Source: Ceratopteris richardii (Eukaryota > Streptophyta > Polypodiopsida > Polypodiales > Pteridaceae). From it: DNA of 64,000 bases. Position numbers and translations under genes: made by a program. Shown piece after piece: positions 33,323-42,575 of the stretch (its first letter is position 1; every line of letters begins with the position of its first letter). The stretch covers positions 144,704,337 through 144,768,336 of the forward strand of contig CM035423.1 in assembly GCA_020310875.1 (NCBI GenBank). The letters are read 5' to 3'. The notes beneath the pieces are model-generated. The model was not told the origin of the DNA, searched no databases, and saw only the letters and a program-made list of their open reading frames with translations.

Positions 33323-34883
33323 ACGAATCATTCTCTCTCCCACGTTGCTCTCCTCCATGAATTGTCCTCCTCTTCCTTCCCGAGCTTCTCCCTGTTTCTC
33401 CGCAAGCATCCAACGGCCGACACCTTTTTCTCACTATCTCCCCTCAGATGCGTCCTCTAGCCCCGCAGTGCATATGGTATTCCCCTTCGTCCATCGAGAG
33501 CATCCTATGATGAAAGAAAAACTCCCATCTTCTTATTCAGTGAGTTTTTCAACCCGCCGTTCCTCTCTACTCTTTAGGGAGATCTGAAAACACACGAACA
33601 AAAGAAAAAACGGGTCTCCCCTCTCAGACACCACGAGCATCTACAGAAACGCTTTCCTCACCTTCCTTCCTCCTTCGGTAGGAGATGAAAATTACTGCCC
33701 TCCATCTACCTTCCTCGATCTGCTAACCGCGTCTTCATACCTACAGAGACACGTAAAAACAAACACAAGAGAGAGATGACGAGAGAGCGAGAGACATTTT
33801 TTTCTTTTTGTTTTCTTTCCCACAAACCCACTCCCCCTGACATCTGACACCCACTCCCCCCACTCTCTGATGAAATGCAGACAATACCCCCAACAGCTGC
33901 TGAATCCCCTCCAAACTTGGTCCCTCATCAATGCCTGCTCAGAAAGGAGCGTGGGAGGAATGGAGATACATCCCCCTTGACCTCAGAGTTAGCAACTCCC
34001 ATAAGCTGCAATCAAGTGACTGCTCTCACGTGTGATTTTTTTAAAGAAAATAGATACCGAATCTGTCATTTGAGATCCTAAATCACCATGGCCGTACCGC
34101 CTGGGATTAAGACATTTGAATAGAAAACCATTATCTCTATGCTCTCCACATTCAACTCATCAATCTCTGTTTCCTCCCTTTCGTTATTATTATCTGAGAT
34201 CCACATCATATGCTAATCTTTGATGGTCATCTTTGCCAACGTTAGTAGATCCACTTGATGCCTCTACATTTAAATCTTTGTTGAAAGAACATAACCATCC
34301 ATCTCACAATCCTCACAAAAAGTGCTAAACTACATGATGCAATACTGAAAGTACTTTGACAGAGAAGACGCCAGTGTTCAGTCTAGTGCGAACTTCATTT
34401 AAGCTATCTTCACCACTTTTCTTTGATCTTTAGTAGTTGAAACATCAGTTTCCTTTATCTCACAAGATCTTCTATTGATCTCCAAATCTAAGCTCATGAG
34501 AAAATGCACATTTGAAGCAAGAAGAGCATCCACTATCCCTTTGGAATGAGGATATATAACAGAATTCTTCCACAGCCACTGCATCAGCCATCTATATCCC
34601 TTAGAAAGTAGCACCCCCATGTGTATCCCATACCAAAAATGGGCACGAGCTCATATGATTTCCCAACAAAAGAGACCACCACTCCCATCGGGATTCCCCC
34701 CATGTGCCCTCACTTTTGAAGGATTGCCACAAAATGGATTAATCCTTTGTCGACTTCAGAACTCATTTTCTACCAAATACAACTACATTCCATCAATTCT
34801 CCTTGCAAAACTCCTACATTCAAATGAAAAATCTCCGAAACGGAAAATGTTAGTGCATAATCATTAACAATTTTCCAGCTAAG

Positions 34884-34921
34884 AGAACACCCGGCCAAGC
34901 AGGCTTCCACTGCACTTTCTC
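34884..34921 (+). pseudogene. LINE copy 2, short middle piece (part 2 of 3)
   Basis: The reading TPGQAGF corresponds to the conserved xxxQAGFRxxxST of LINE RTs (compare GQAGFRRAFSTIDH at 20341). It runs into the copia insertion site. The last five bases (ttctc) are repeated after the copia. Confidence 0.85.
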
Positions 34922-36184
34922 TGTGAAGAGATGGATAGGTATGTGCTTGAAGATGAAGAGGTGTTGCAAAATCCTTGATCTACACCAGCCAATTGAACTC
35001 CAGGAGTATATGGTGGGCCCTTTTAGCTTGCCAATGGATGTATTAGACACCCTATGTACCTTGGAAGATCACTCTCAAAAAGATAGATCAAAACAGATAA
35101 GTTGGAGTTAGCTTAGAGGTGAAAAACTTGCTATTTTGGTTCATACACCTGTCCACTATTTTGCATAATTCTCTGAGCACAGCAGCAATTAGCTTAATTC
35201 CTCTTGGTGAAGTCTACTTAACTTAAAGAGATAACTTTCAAGAGTAATCTCATCAAAAATAATAAACTACACACTGAGAATGAGTTTTAACAAGTGATGA
35301 CATCATCCCGATTTTCATGAGCTGCTATAGTTTGAGACCAGTGAGCAGAAAAATGAACATAACTCAAACTGTAGGAATCCAATGATTATGAAAATTTGTA
35401 TGGTTATACTAAACAATAAGCTGAATCCAACAAGCTTTAAATCATTGAATTTGGATACGTATCCACTGAGAAATGGCTCTGACAAGGTGAGTGAAAAAGT
35501 CGGGTACTTGACAGAGAAGTGAAGATGAACAAACACTGTAGACGTCAACTGAACATAACTGAAGATTGCAACATCCAAATGACATGAAAATTTGTGAGCA
35601 TATATTAGACTTATAGAGCTAACTTTAGCAAGTTAAATCACTGAAAATGATGCACCAAGATTAGAGAAACCATCTCTGCAATCTGACTGAGAAAACTGAG
35701 AGATATGGCAGTGAGTAGTACACTTCACAAGAACATGGAAGTATGAACTCAAATGATCATAAAAATGAAAGTATATTGCTTGTACAATACAATGGACTTA
35801 CTGATACATATGTGTGCCTTGTAATCACACCTTGATATGGCATAAAGCTCAGCTCTTGGAGGTCTTCACATAGGTCTCTCTAACCACGACTAAAATTGCC
35901 ATCTATTTATAGTTGAGTTTAGGAGGCTAACTTCCCTCAATCACTGTCCAATCAATCAGTGATTGATTTGATTCTCTACCTACCACAAATCACGAATTAG
36001 TGGCTCCTCTTTCCCTTTTTGATCAACCACTTAAGATTCTTTCACTTTTACATTAAGTAAACTCTTCAAAAGTTACAAGAGGTAGTTCACAAGTGAACTT
36101 TACATAGTCTTCATTTTAAAGCTTCTTTTATGAATTTGTGGGACTCAAGCCAATACTTAGGCTTGTCATAGACTCGCTCCAACA
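34922..36184 (-). repeat. 3' LTR of the copia element (1263 bp)
   Basis: The plus-strand view begins tgtgaagagatggatagg and ends gctccaaca, so on the minus strand the ends are TGTTGGAG...CTTCACA. It lacks the 10-bp aagtggactc present in the other LTR (41465 region). A TATA-like TATAAATAGA lies at 35902-35911 (minus). Confidence 0.96.
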
Positions 36185-36196
36185 GCTCCCCCTCAA
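36185..36196 (-). other. Polypurine tract
   Basis: TTGAGGGGGAGC on the minus strand directly precedes the 3' LTR, the expected primer site for plus-strand DNA synthesis. Confidence 0.9.
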
Positions 36197-36216
36197 GCCA
36201 AGTATGCTTGAGGTCT

Positions 36217-37101
36217 TCAATCTTCCAAGATTACCTGCAAACCAATCATAGCCTTGAATTTGCAAAGCTTTGTACCATCCAATGCTTTGGTTAGAATATC
36301 TGCACATTGTTGATGAGTGGACACATATGATATTTGAATCTCTTTGCTTAGAACCTTCTCTCGTACATAATGATAATGAACTTCAATATGTTTAGTCCTT
36401 GCATGAAAAATAGGACTAGAAGCTAAGTGAATAGAACTCATATTGTCACCAAAAATAGTTGGAGTTCCAAACTCCAATCCAAGATCTTTGAATAATGTCT
36501 TCATCCACATAGCTTCTTGTGTAGCTATGGCAAGATCTCTATATTCAGCTTCAGTAGAAGAGAGAGCAACTGTGGGTTGCTTCTTGGATGACCATGAAAT
36601 AAGCTTTGAACCTGCAAAGGTAAGATAACCTGACGTGCTCCTTCTATCTTCCTTGGAGCCAGCCCAATCTGCATCAGAAAATAGCTTCAAACCTAAATCA
36701 GATACATAAGGATAATAAAGTCCATTTATGGTTCCTTTGAGATACTTGAGAATCCTTTTGGCAGCATCCATATGTGGTTTCCTTGGTGTGTGCATAAATT
36801 GACTTAGCACACTCACACTATAACATATATCTACTCTTGTCAATGTGGCATAGTTGAGACTACCCACTAGACTTTGATATGATGTGATGTCCTCTATGAG
36901 TTCACCTTCATGTGAGCTCAATTTGTGTTTGACCTCCATTGGAGTACCTGCAATCTTACAATCTTGCATCTTGAATTTTGCCAACATGTCCTTAATGTAC
37001 TTTCTTTGAGTGAGAAACAAACCATGATCTTTGTAGACAACTTCCAAACCTAGGAAGTAGGTAAGTGAACCCAAATCACTTATCTTGAACTCTTCTCTCA
37101 T
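36217..37101 (-). CDS. Copia pol C-terminus: end of RT plus RNase H (frameshifted)
   Basis: The 294-codon frame begins MREEFKISDLGSLTYFLGLEV, the RT thumb/connection region just after the YVDD motif. It continues with the conserved YQSLVGSLNYATLTRVDI and the copia RNase H: LKLFSDADWAGSKEDRRST, SSTEAEYRDLA, and HIEVHYHYVREKV near the end. RNase H removes the RNA template during reverse transcription. It overlaps the gag-pol frame by 4 bases (ATGA at 37101-37098) in a different frame. The family normally has one polyprotein, so a small indel in this copy rather than programmed frameshifting is the simplest reading. The ATG at 37101 is probably not a true start. Confidence 0.92.
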   Translation of the reverse strand: MREEFKISDLGSLTYFLGLEVVYKDHGLFLTQRKYIKDMLAKFKMQDCKIAGTPMEVKHKLSSHEGELIEDITSYQSLVGSLNYATLTRVDICYSVSVLSQFMHTPRKPHMDAAKRILKYLKGTINGLYYPYVSDLGLKLFSDADWAGSKEDRRSTSGYLTFAGSKLISWSSKKQPTVALSSTEAEYRDLAIATQEAMWMKTLFKDLGLEFGTPTIFGDNMSSIHLASSPIFHARTKHIEVHYHYVREKVLSKEIQISYVSTHQQCADILTKALDGTKLCKFKAMIGLQVILED

Positions 37102-40100
37102 CTGATCTTCTTCATACCATCTGCATCATTTCTTGTCAATATAATATCATCTACATATACACATAAGTAGATGATCTCAAAATTACTCTTTTTAATAAAG
37201 AGTGAAGGCTCTTCCTTGCTTGGTTGAAAGCCTTTGTCCTGCAAGAATGAAACAAGCCTAAAATTCCAAGGTCTTGGAGCTTGCTTGAGACCATATAATG
37301 CTTTGTTAATTTTACACACATAATCAGGATAAACTTGATTCTCAAAACCAGGTGGTTGTGCCATATATACCTCTTCTGTTATCCAACCATTCAAAAATGC
37401 ATTCTTTACATCTAGTTGAAGTATATTCCAATTCTTGGAAGAGGCAATACTGAGCAAAACCCTAATAGTAGGCATCTTTGCCACAGGAGAGAAGGTCTCC
37501 TCATAATCAATTCCCTGAGTTTGTGCAAACCCTTTTGCTACAAGCCTTGCCTTATACCTGTTAATTGAACCATCAGAATTCTTCTTGAGTTTATAGACCC
37601 ATCTTGAGCCTATTACCTTCATGGATGAAGTCTTGGGCACCAAATCCCAAGTGTTGTTTTCCTCAAGTGCTTCAATCTCTTCTTTCATTGCATGCTTCCA
37701 TTCTGATTCTGCTTTGGCCTCTTCAAAGGATGATGGCTCCTCTTGGTTTATGTCCTGTGCTATGTAGATAGAATGTTTAGTTACTAATGAGGTGTTCAAC
37801 CCATACCTTTCTGGTTTTTTCTCTTCCCTCATAGATCTTCTTAGGCCATGATGTGATGATTCTGCCTCATGTCCAAGTTCCTGCAATTTTGCTTTACCTT
37901 TAGACTTCCATGCTTTGATCTTTTCCATCTGAGATTCTTCATCATCCTCCGAGGTGTCTTGTTCTTCAATATTTGGTTGTTCTCTACCAAGCTTTGGAAA
38001 ATCTTCTTCAAGATCATATGGTAAATTGATCTTCCTGCATGAATCTTCATACCATGAATTGTTTTCATTCAAAACTACATCTCTGCTTACCAAGAATCCT
38101 TTGTTGGTAGGGTTGTATAACCTGTAACCCTTTTGATTGCTGTCATATTCAATAAATACACACCTTTCTGCCTTTGGATCCATCTTGCCTCTAACCTGTG
38201 AAGGAACATGAGCAAAAGCAATACATCCAAAAATTTTACAATGATCTAAGCTTGGTCTTCTTCCATTCCAAGCCTCATATGGAGTCATCCCATCAAGGGA
38301 TTTTGAAGGCAACCTGTTAATCAAGTAAGTGGTTGTAGATACAGCCTCAGCCCATAGATAATTAGGTAAATGCTTTTCATTTAACATGGACCGTGCAGCT
38401 TCAACAATTGTCCTATTCCTCCTTTCTGCCACTCCATTTTGCTCAGGAGTGTACCTTGTAGTTACCTCTCTTTTGATTCCTCTTTCTTGAAGAAAAGAAT
38501 CAAACTCATGGGAGAAGTATTCTCCCCCTCCATCTGACCTTAGCCTTTTTAGTGATTTACCTGTTTGATTCTCCACAAGAGCCAAATATCTTTTGAAACA
38601 TGAAAAAACTTCATCTTTGTGTTTCATAAAGAATAGGATAGTCCATCTGCTGCAATCATCAATAAAGGAGACATAATACCTTGATCCGGATATTGAAGCT
38701 TCCTTGCTAGGTCCCCATACATCTGTATGAACCAACTCCAAGAGATCTCCATCCATATAACCTTTCTTCATGAATGGTAACCTGTGAGACTTTCCAAATT
38801 GACATGCACTACACTTATAAATCATATGTTGTTTTGACAAATTAGGGAGTCCAAGTACACTTTTGTCCCTGCAAATTTGCTTTAATGACCTTTCACGAAT
38901 ATGTGCTAACCTTTTGTGCCATACTTCCAATTCTATGAGTGTCTGACTACCATAATTAAAGAGAGCAATGTTTCTAGTGTCTTGTAATTCAAATGTGAAC
39001 AATCTACCTATCTTTTCACCTTTTGCATTTTTTCTGAATCCTTGACTTGGATCTTCAACAAATGCTCCTGCTTTTGTGAACCTGAATTGCAACCCTTTCT
39101 CTACTATCTGCCCAACACTTATCAAATTCTTTGTAATGGTAGGGACATAGAGTACCTTACTGAGTAGGTTGATGTTTCCATCTTCTAAATCTGATAGGAG
39201 TGCCACATTTCCTGCCACATGATTTGAACAACCCGAATCTATGTAGAAAACATGCTCATCAGATTTACCTTGTGGCATAGCCATGTTCATGATCAATAAT
39301 GAATCCTCTTTGTTTGAGTCTTCTGTGTAGTTATTGTAGTCTCTCCTCCCTTTGTAGCCTCCTTGATAGTTTGAATGATTGTAGTTGTTGTAGTTGCCAT
39401 GATAATTGTTGAACCTTCCTCTTGAGTAGCCATAACTTCCTCTATTGTATCCTCTTCCTCTTTGATTCCTGGAATTCCTAAAGCAATTTTCAGTTGTATG
39501 ATTAGTTAATCCACAAATAGAACATGAGCTGGAGTCTTGGGATTTCCCCTTGCCTTGTCTACCTCCTCTTCCTCTACCTCTGCCATGTCTTCCTCTACCT
39601 GCATAGTTAACTTGATATGTACCTACTTCATCATCCACTTTCTTTGCCTTTCCTTTGTTATCTTTGGACTTGCTTTTATCATTGTATAAAGCTGAAGATT
39701 GATTACCTTTAGAGCTTTCTCTATTTTTGATAAGCTTTGCGTCTTGAGTAAGTAGTTGTCCAATGAGTGTATTGAAATCACGTACATGCATGTCCATGTA
39801 CAAATCCATAGCTGTGGTGAATGCTTCCCACTTGTCATGTGCCTTCAAGCCATTGATGACCTGCCTTACAATTTGCTCTTCATCTATTACCTCTCCAATG
39901 CTTCCCAACTGATCTGCTATGTCCTTGATCTTTGTGACAAAATCAGTCACATTTTGTTTGGGAGCCTTCTTGAGAGTTGTGAAATCCAGCCATAGTTGAT
40001 GCTTCCTAGCTTTGGTACTTGAAGAGAAGAAGGATTCAAGTGCATCCCACACTTCCTGAGATGTCTTACAACTTCTAATGTGAGGCAACAAAAAATCTGA

Positions 40101-40334
40101 GATAGAGTTGAGGAGATAAGACCTTGCAAGTGCATCCTTGGAGCACCATGTGCTCAATCTTTCTTGCTCTTCTTGTGTTGGTTGACTTTTGTTCTTGAAA
40201 CTTGGCATAACTTCATCTCCAGCCACATAACCATATAAACTTCTACCTTGGAGATAAGCTTCCATTCTTAATGCCCAAGCTGAGTAGTTACCTCTGTCCA
40301 ATTTTTCAATTGATGAAGGAAATCCATCTGCCAT
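37098..40334 (-). CDS. Copia gag-protease-integrase-RT polyprotein (open, lacks C-terminus)
   Basis: A single open frame of about 1080 codons. I chose the ATG at 40334 (MADGFPSSIEKLDRGNYSAW); the frame is open 9 bases further to a TTG. Domains in order (approximate residues): gag (1-260), zinc knuckle CSICGLTNHTTENC (about 275), Gly/Arg/Asn/Tyr-rich linker, protease FYIDSGCSNHVAGN (about 366), pre-integrase SQTLIELEVWHKRLAH (about 470), integrase core with HTDVWGP, FIDDCSRW and TPEQNGVAERRNRTIVEAA (540-660), and RT with ARLVAKGFAQTQGIDY, LDVKNAFLNG and the catalytic YVDDIIL (about 1060). All catalytic motifs look intact. It ends at TGA 37100-37098 by a frameshift within RT. It would supply all proteins for retrotransposition in cytoplasmic particles. 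Confidence 0.95.
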   Translation of the reverse strand: MADGFPSSIEKLDRGNYSAWALRMEAYLQGRSLYGYVAGDEVMPSFKNKSQPTQEEQERLSTWCSKDALARSYLLNSISDFLLPHIRSCKTSQEVWDALESFFSSSTKARKHQLWLDFTTLKKAPKQNVTDFVTKIKDIADQLGSIGEVIDEEQIVRQVINGLKAHDKWEAFTTAMDLYMDMHVRDFNTLIGQLLTQDAKLIKNRESSKGNQSSALYNDKSKSKDNKGKAKKVDDEVGTYQVNYAGRGRHGRGRGRGGRQGKGKSQDSSSCSICGLTNHTTENCFRNSRNQRGRGYNRGSYGYSRGRFNNYHGNYNNYNHSNYQGGYKGRRDYNNYTEDSNKEDSLLIMNMAMPQGKSDEHVFYIDSGCSNHVAGNVALLSDLEDGNINLLSKVLYVPTITKNLISVGQIVEKGLQFRFTKAGAFVEDPSQGFRKNAKGEKIGRLFTFELQDTRNIALFNYGSQTLIELEVWHKRLAHIRERSLKQICRDKSVLGLPNLSKQHMIYKCSACQFGKSHRLPFMKKGYMDGDLLELVHTDVWGPSKEASISGSRYYVSFIDDCSRWTILFFMKHKDEVFSCFKRYLALVENQTGKSLKRLRSDGGGEYFSHEFDSFLQERGIKREVTTRYTPEQNGVAERRNRTIVEAARSMLNEKHLPNYLWAEAVSTTTYLINRLPSKSLDGMTPYEAWNGRRPSLDHCKIFGCIAFAHVPSQVRGKMDPKAERCVFIEYDSNQKGYRLYNPTNKGFLVSRDVVLNENNSWYEDSCRKINLPYDLEEDFPKLGREQPNIEEQDTSEDDEESQMEKIKAWKSKGKAKLQELGHEAESSHHGLRRSMREEKKPERYGLNTSLVTKHSIYIAQDINQEEPSSFEEAKAESEWKHAMKEEIEALEENNTWDLVPKTSSMKVIGSRWVYKLKKNSDGSINRYKARLVAKGFAQTQGIDYEETFSPVAKMPTIRVLLSIASSKNWNILQLDVKNAFLNGWITEEVYMAQPPGFENQVYPDYVCKINKALYGLKQAPRPWNFRLVSFLQDKGFQPSKEEPSLFIKKSNFEIIYLCVYVDDIILTRNDADGMKKIR

Positions 40335-40343
40335 GTTGTCCAA

Positions 40344-40359
40344 CCTTGCTCTGATACCA
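40344..40359 (-). other. Primer-binding site, initiator Met tRNA
   Basis: TGGTATCAGAGCAAGG on the minus strand, one base from the 5' LTR end, is the canonical plant copia PBS. The gag ATG follows 10 bp later. Confidence 0.95.
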
Positions 40360-40360
40360 C

Positions 40361-41633
40361 TGTGAAGAGATGGATAGGTATGTGCTTGAAGATGAAGAGG
40401 TGTTGCAAAATCCTTGATCTACACCAGCCAATTGAACTCTAGGAGTATATGGTGGGCCCTTTTAGCTTTCCAATGGATGTATTAGACACCCTATGTACCT
40501 TGGAAGATCACTCTCAAAAAGATAGATCAAAACAGATAAGTTGGAGTTAGCTCAGAGGTGAAAAACTTGCTATTTTTGTTCATACACATGTCCACTGTTT
40601 TGCATAATTCTCTGAGCACAGCAGCAATTAGCTTAATTCCTCTTGGTGAAGTCTACTTAACTTAAAGAGCTAACTTTCAAGAGTAATCGTATCAAAAATA
40701 ATAAACCACACACTGAGAATGAGTTTTAACAAGTGATGACATCATCCCGATTTTCACGGGCTGCTACAGTTTGAGACCAGTGAGCAGAAAAATGAACATA
40801 ACTGAAACTGTAGGAATCCAATGATTATGAAAATCTGTATGGTTATACTAAACAGTAAGTTGAATCCAACAAGCTTTAAATCATTGAATTTGGATAAGTA
40901 ACCACTGAGAAATGGCTCTGACAAGGTGAGTGAAAAAGTCGGGTACCTGACAGAGAAGTGAAGATGAACAGACACTATAGATGTCAACTGAACATAACTG
41001 AAGATTGCAACATTCAAATGACATGAAAATTTGTGAGCATATAGTAGACTTATAGAGCTAACTTTACCAAGTTAAATCACTGAAAATGATGCACCAAGCT
41101 CAGAGAAACCAGTTCTGCAATCTGACTGAGAAAACTGAGAGATATGGTAGTGAGTAGTACACTTCGCAAGAACATGGAAATATGAACTCAAATGATCATG
41201 AAAATGAAAGTATATTGCTTGTACAATACAATGGACTTTCTGATACATATGTCTGCCTTGTAATCACACCTTGATATGGCATAAAGCTCAGCTCTTGGAG
41301 GTCTTCACATAGGTCTCTCTAACTACGACTAAAACTGCCATCTATTTATAGTTGAGTTTGGGAGGCTAACTTCCTTCAATCACTCTCCAATCAATCAGTG
41401 GTTGATTTGATTCTCTACCTACCACAAATGACAAATTCGTGGCTCCTCTTTCCCTTTTTGATCAAGTGGACTCAACCACTTAAGATTCTTTCACTTTTAC
41501 ATTAAGTAAACTCTTCAAAAGTTACAAGAGGTAGTTCACAAGTGAACTTTACATAGTCTTCATTTTAAAGCTTCTTTTATGACTTTGTGGGACTCAAGCC
41601 AATACTTAGGCTTGTCATAGACTTGCTCCAACA
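40361..41633 (-). repeat. 5' LTR of the copia element (1273 bp)
   Basis: The same sequence as 34922-36184 with 10 extra bases near 41465. It contains the promoter: TATAAATAGA on the minus strand at 41341-41350, about 1 kb upstream of gag. Confidence 0.96.
41341..41350 (-). promoter_or_regulatory. TATA box in the copia 5' LTR
   Basis: TATAAATAGA on the minus strand in the 5' LTR, at the same LTR position as in the other LTR (35902-35911). It would drive transcription leftwards into gag-pol. Confidence 0.7.
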
Positions 41634-42575
41634 TTCTCCACCATCAACCACATCTTCGTGCTTTGCTGCTTGATCGAGTGCACGAAGGCAAGGAAGCGAA
41701 GACTCTATTGCTGCTTTGTGGATTTCCGCAAAGCCTTTGACATGGTCCCCTGAGAGAGTATGGAGACTCCATGCTATGGGCCATCCATGCTTTGTATGCA
41801 CGAGTCAAAGGTAGAGTACGTTGCCTCGATGGCCTATCCAACAACCTTGTTAGCACCATTGGTGTGAAATAAGGTTGCCCTCTCTCACCCACTCTCTTCG
41901 ATCTCTACATGGAGTTATGCCCTCTCTCACCCACTCTCTTCGATCTCTTCAGGGAGTATATACAATGAGCAGGAGGGCAAGGAGGAGAGCTCAGAGGTAT
42001 GCCAGTACACATCCTATTATATGTTGATGACATTGTTTTGCTTTCAGAGTCACAGGAAGGGCTATAGTCACATTTACAGACGCTCAATACCTTTTGCACT
42101 GAGAGAGGACTCACAGTGAACCTTGGCAAGGCCAATGTCATGATCTTCCACACATCTAGGACAGTACGCCATAGAGCCTCGTTCACCGCAGTTGGAGGAA
42201 AGACAGAGGTAGTGGACTCTTACATCTACTTAGGTGTCACCTCCTCGGGTAGTGCACGTATGTTCTCCATGGCCCAAGCAACAAGAGACAGATTGATGTG
42301 AGGCTATGCGGTGCTTGCCGGATTGGAGAGATGCTACTTTCAAGCACATTTCCAGGAGCCCCGGACTAAGGGGTGGCTCTTTGATACTCGAGTGACACCC
42401 TTCTTGATGTATGGAGTGCCAATATGGGCACGAGGCATTATGGCGGCGATGTGGACGCAGATTAGGAGGCTTGAGGTCACCATGACCTCACACTTGCTCT
42501 ACAGCAAGCCCTCGGTTCCACATGAAATTATATGGGTTGAGCTTGGCACACCAACGATGTTGGTGGAGGTGCCAA
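41634..42575 (+). pseudogene. LINE copy 2, RT palm to linker (part 3 of 3)
   Basis: The reading resumes after the copia with STINHIFVLCCLIE and YCCFVDFRKAFDMVP (motif A, stop next). The middle is degraded, including a short local duplication of tctcacccactctcttcgatctc (41881 and 41927) over motif B. Then come LLYVDDIVLLSESQ, LTVNLGKANVMIFH, a YIYLGVTS reading and HFQEPRTKGWLFDTRVTPF up to PHEIIWVELGTPTML. It is clearly the same family as 20267-22332. It is cut at about 42575, where a minus-strand copia begins; the zinc knuckle and tail are lost. Confidence 0.9.

Larger units (their letters stand above)
31012..34883. other. 3.9-kb insertion of unknown nature inside LINE copy 2
   Basis: The segment separates two LINE pieces that rejoin in frame when it is removed. 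The bases agaa occur at both junctions (31008-31011 and 34884-34887), a possible 4-bp target duplication. It contains a C/T-rich stretch with CA runs (31201-31680), AT-rich DNA (31800-32700), a GC-richer part (33300-33980), and a 59-bp tandem duplication. No transposase, LTR pair or clear terminal inverted repeat is visible. A minus-strand coiled-coil-like reading lies at about 32720-33110. Confidence 0.6.
34922..41633 (-). mobile_element. Nearly intact Ty1/copia retrotransposon with target duplication
   Basis: The 6.7-kb element has LTRs at 34922-36184 and 40361-41633, PPT 36185-36196, PBS 40344-40359 and a gag-pol coding region broken by one frameshift. The 5-bp sequence ttctc flanks both ends exactly (34917-34921 and 41634-41638). 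It sits inside the RT of LINE copy 2, whose reading resumes after it. The LTRs differ by a 10-bp indel and roughly 25 substitutions in the first 700 bp by eye, so it is not brand new. It belongs to the same family as the relic at 8020-10306. Confidence 0.97.

Noticed and set aside
31014-34869. LTR ends (TGTTAA ... TTAACA) for the 3.9-kb insertion
   Set aside because: There is no second copy of either end, no PBS or PPT, and flanking 5-mers differ (gaata versus atttt).
37098-37101. Programmed frameshift joining two copia frames
   Set aside because: Copia elements of this type normally use one polyprotein, no slippery site is evident, and a single indel explains it.
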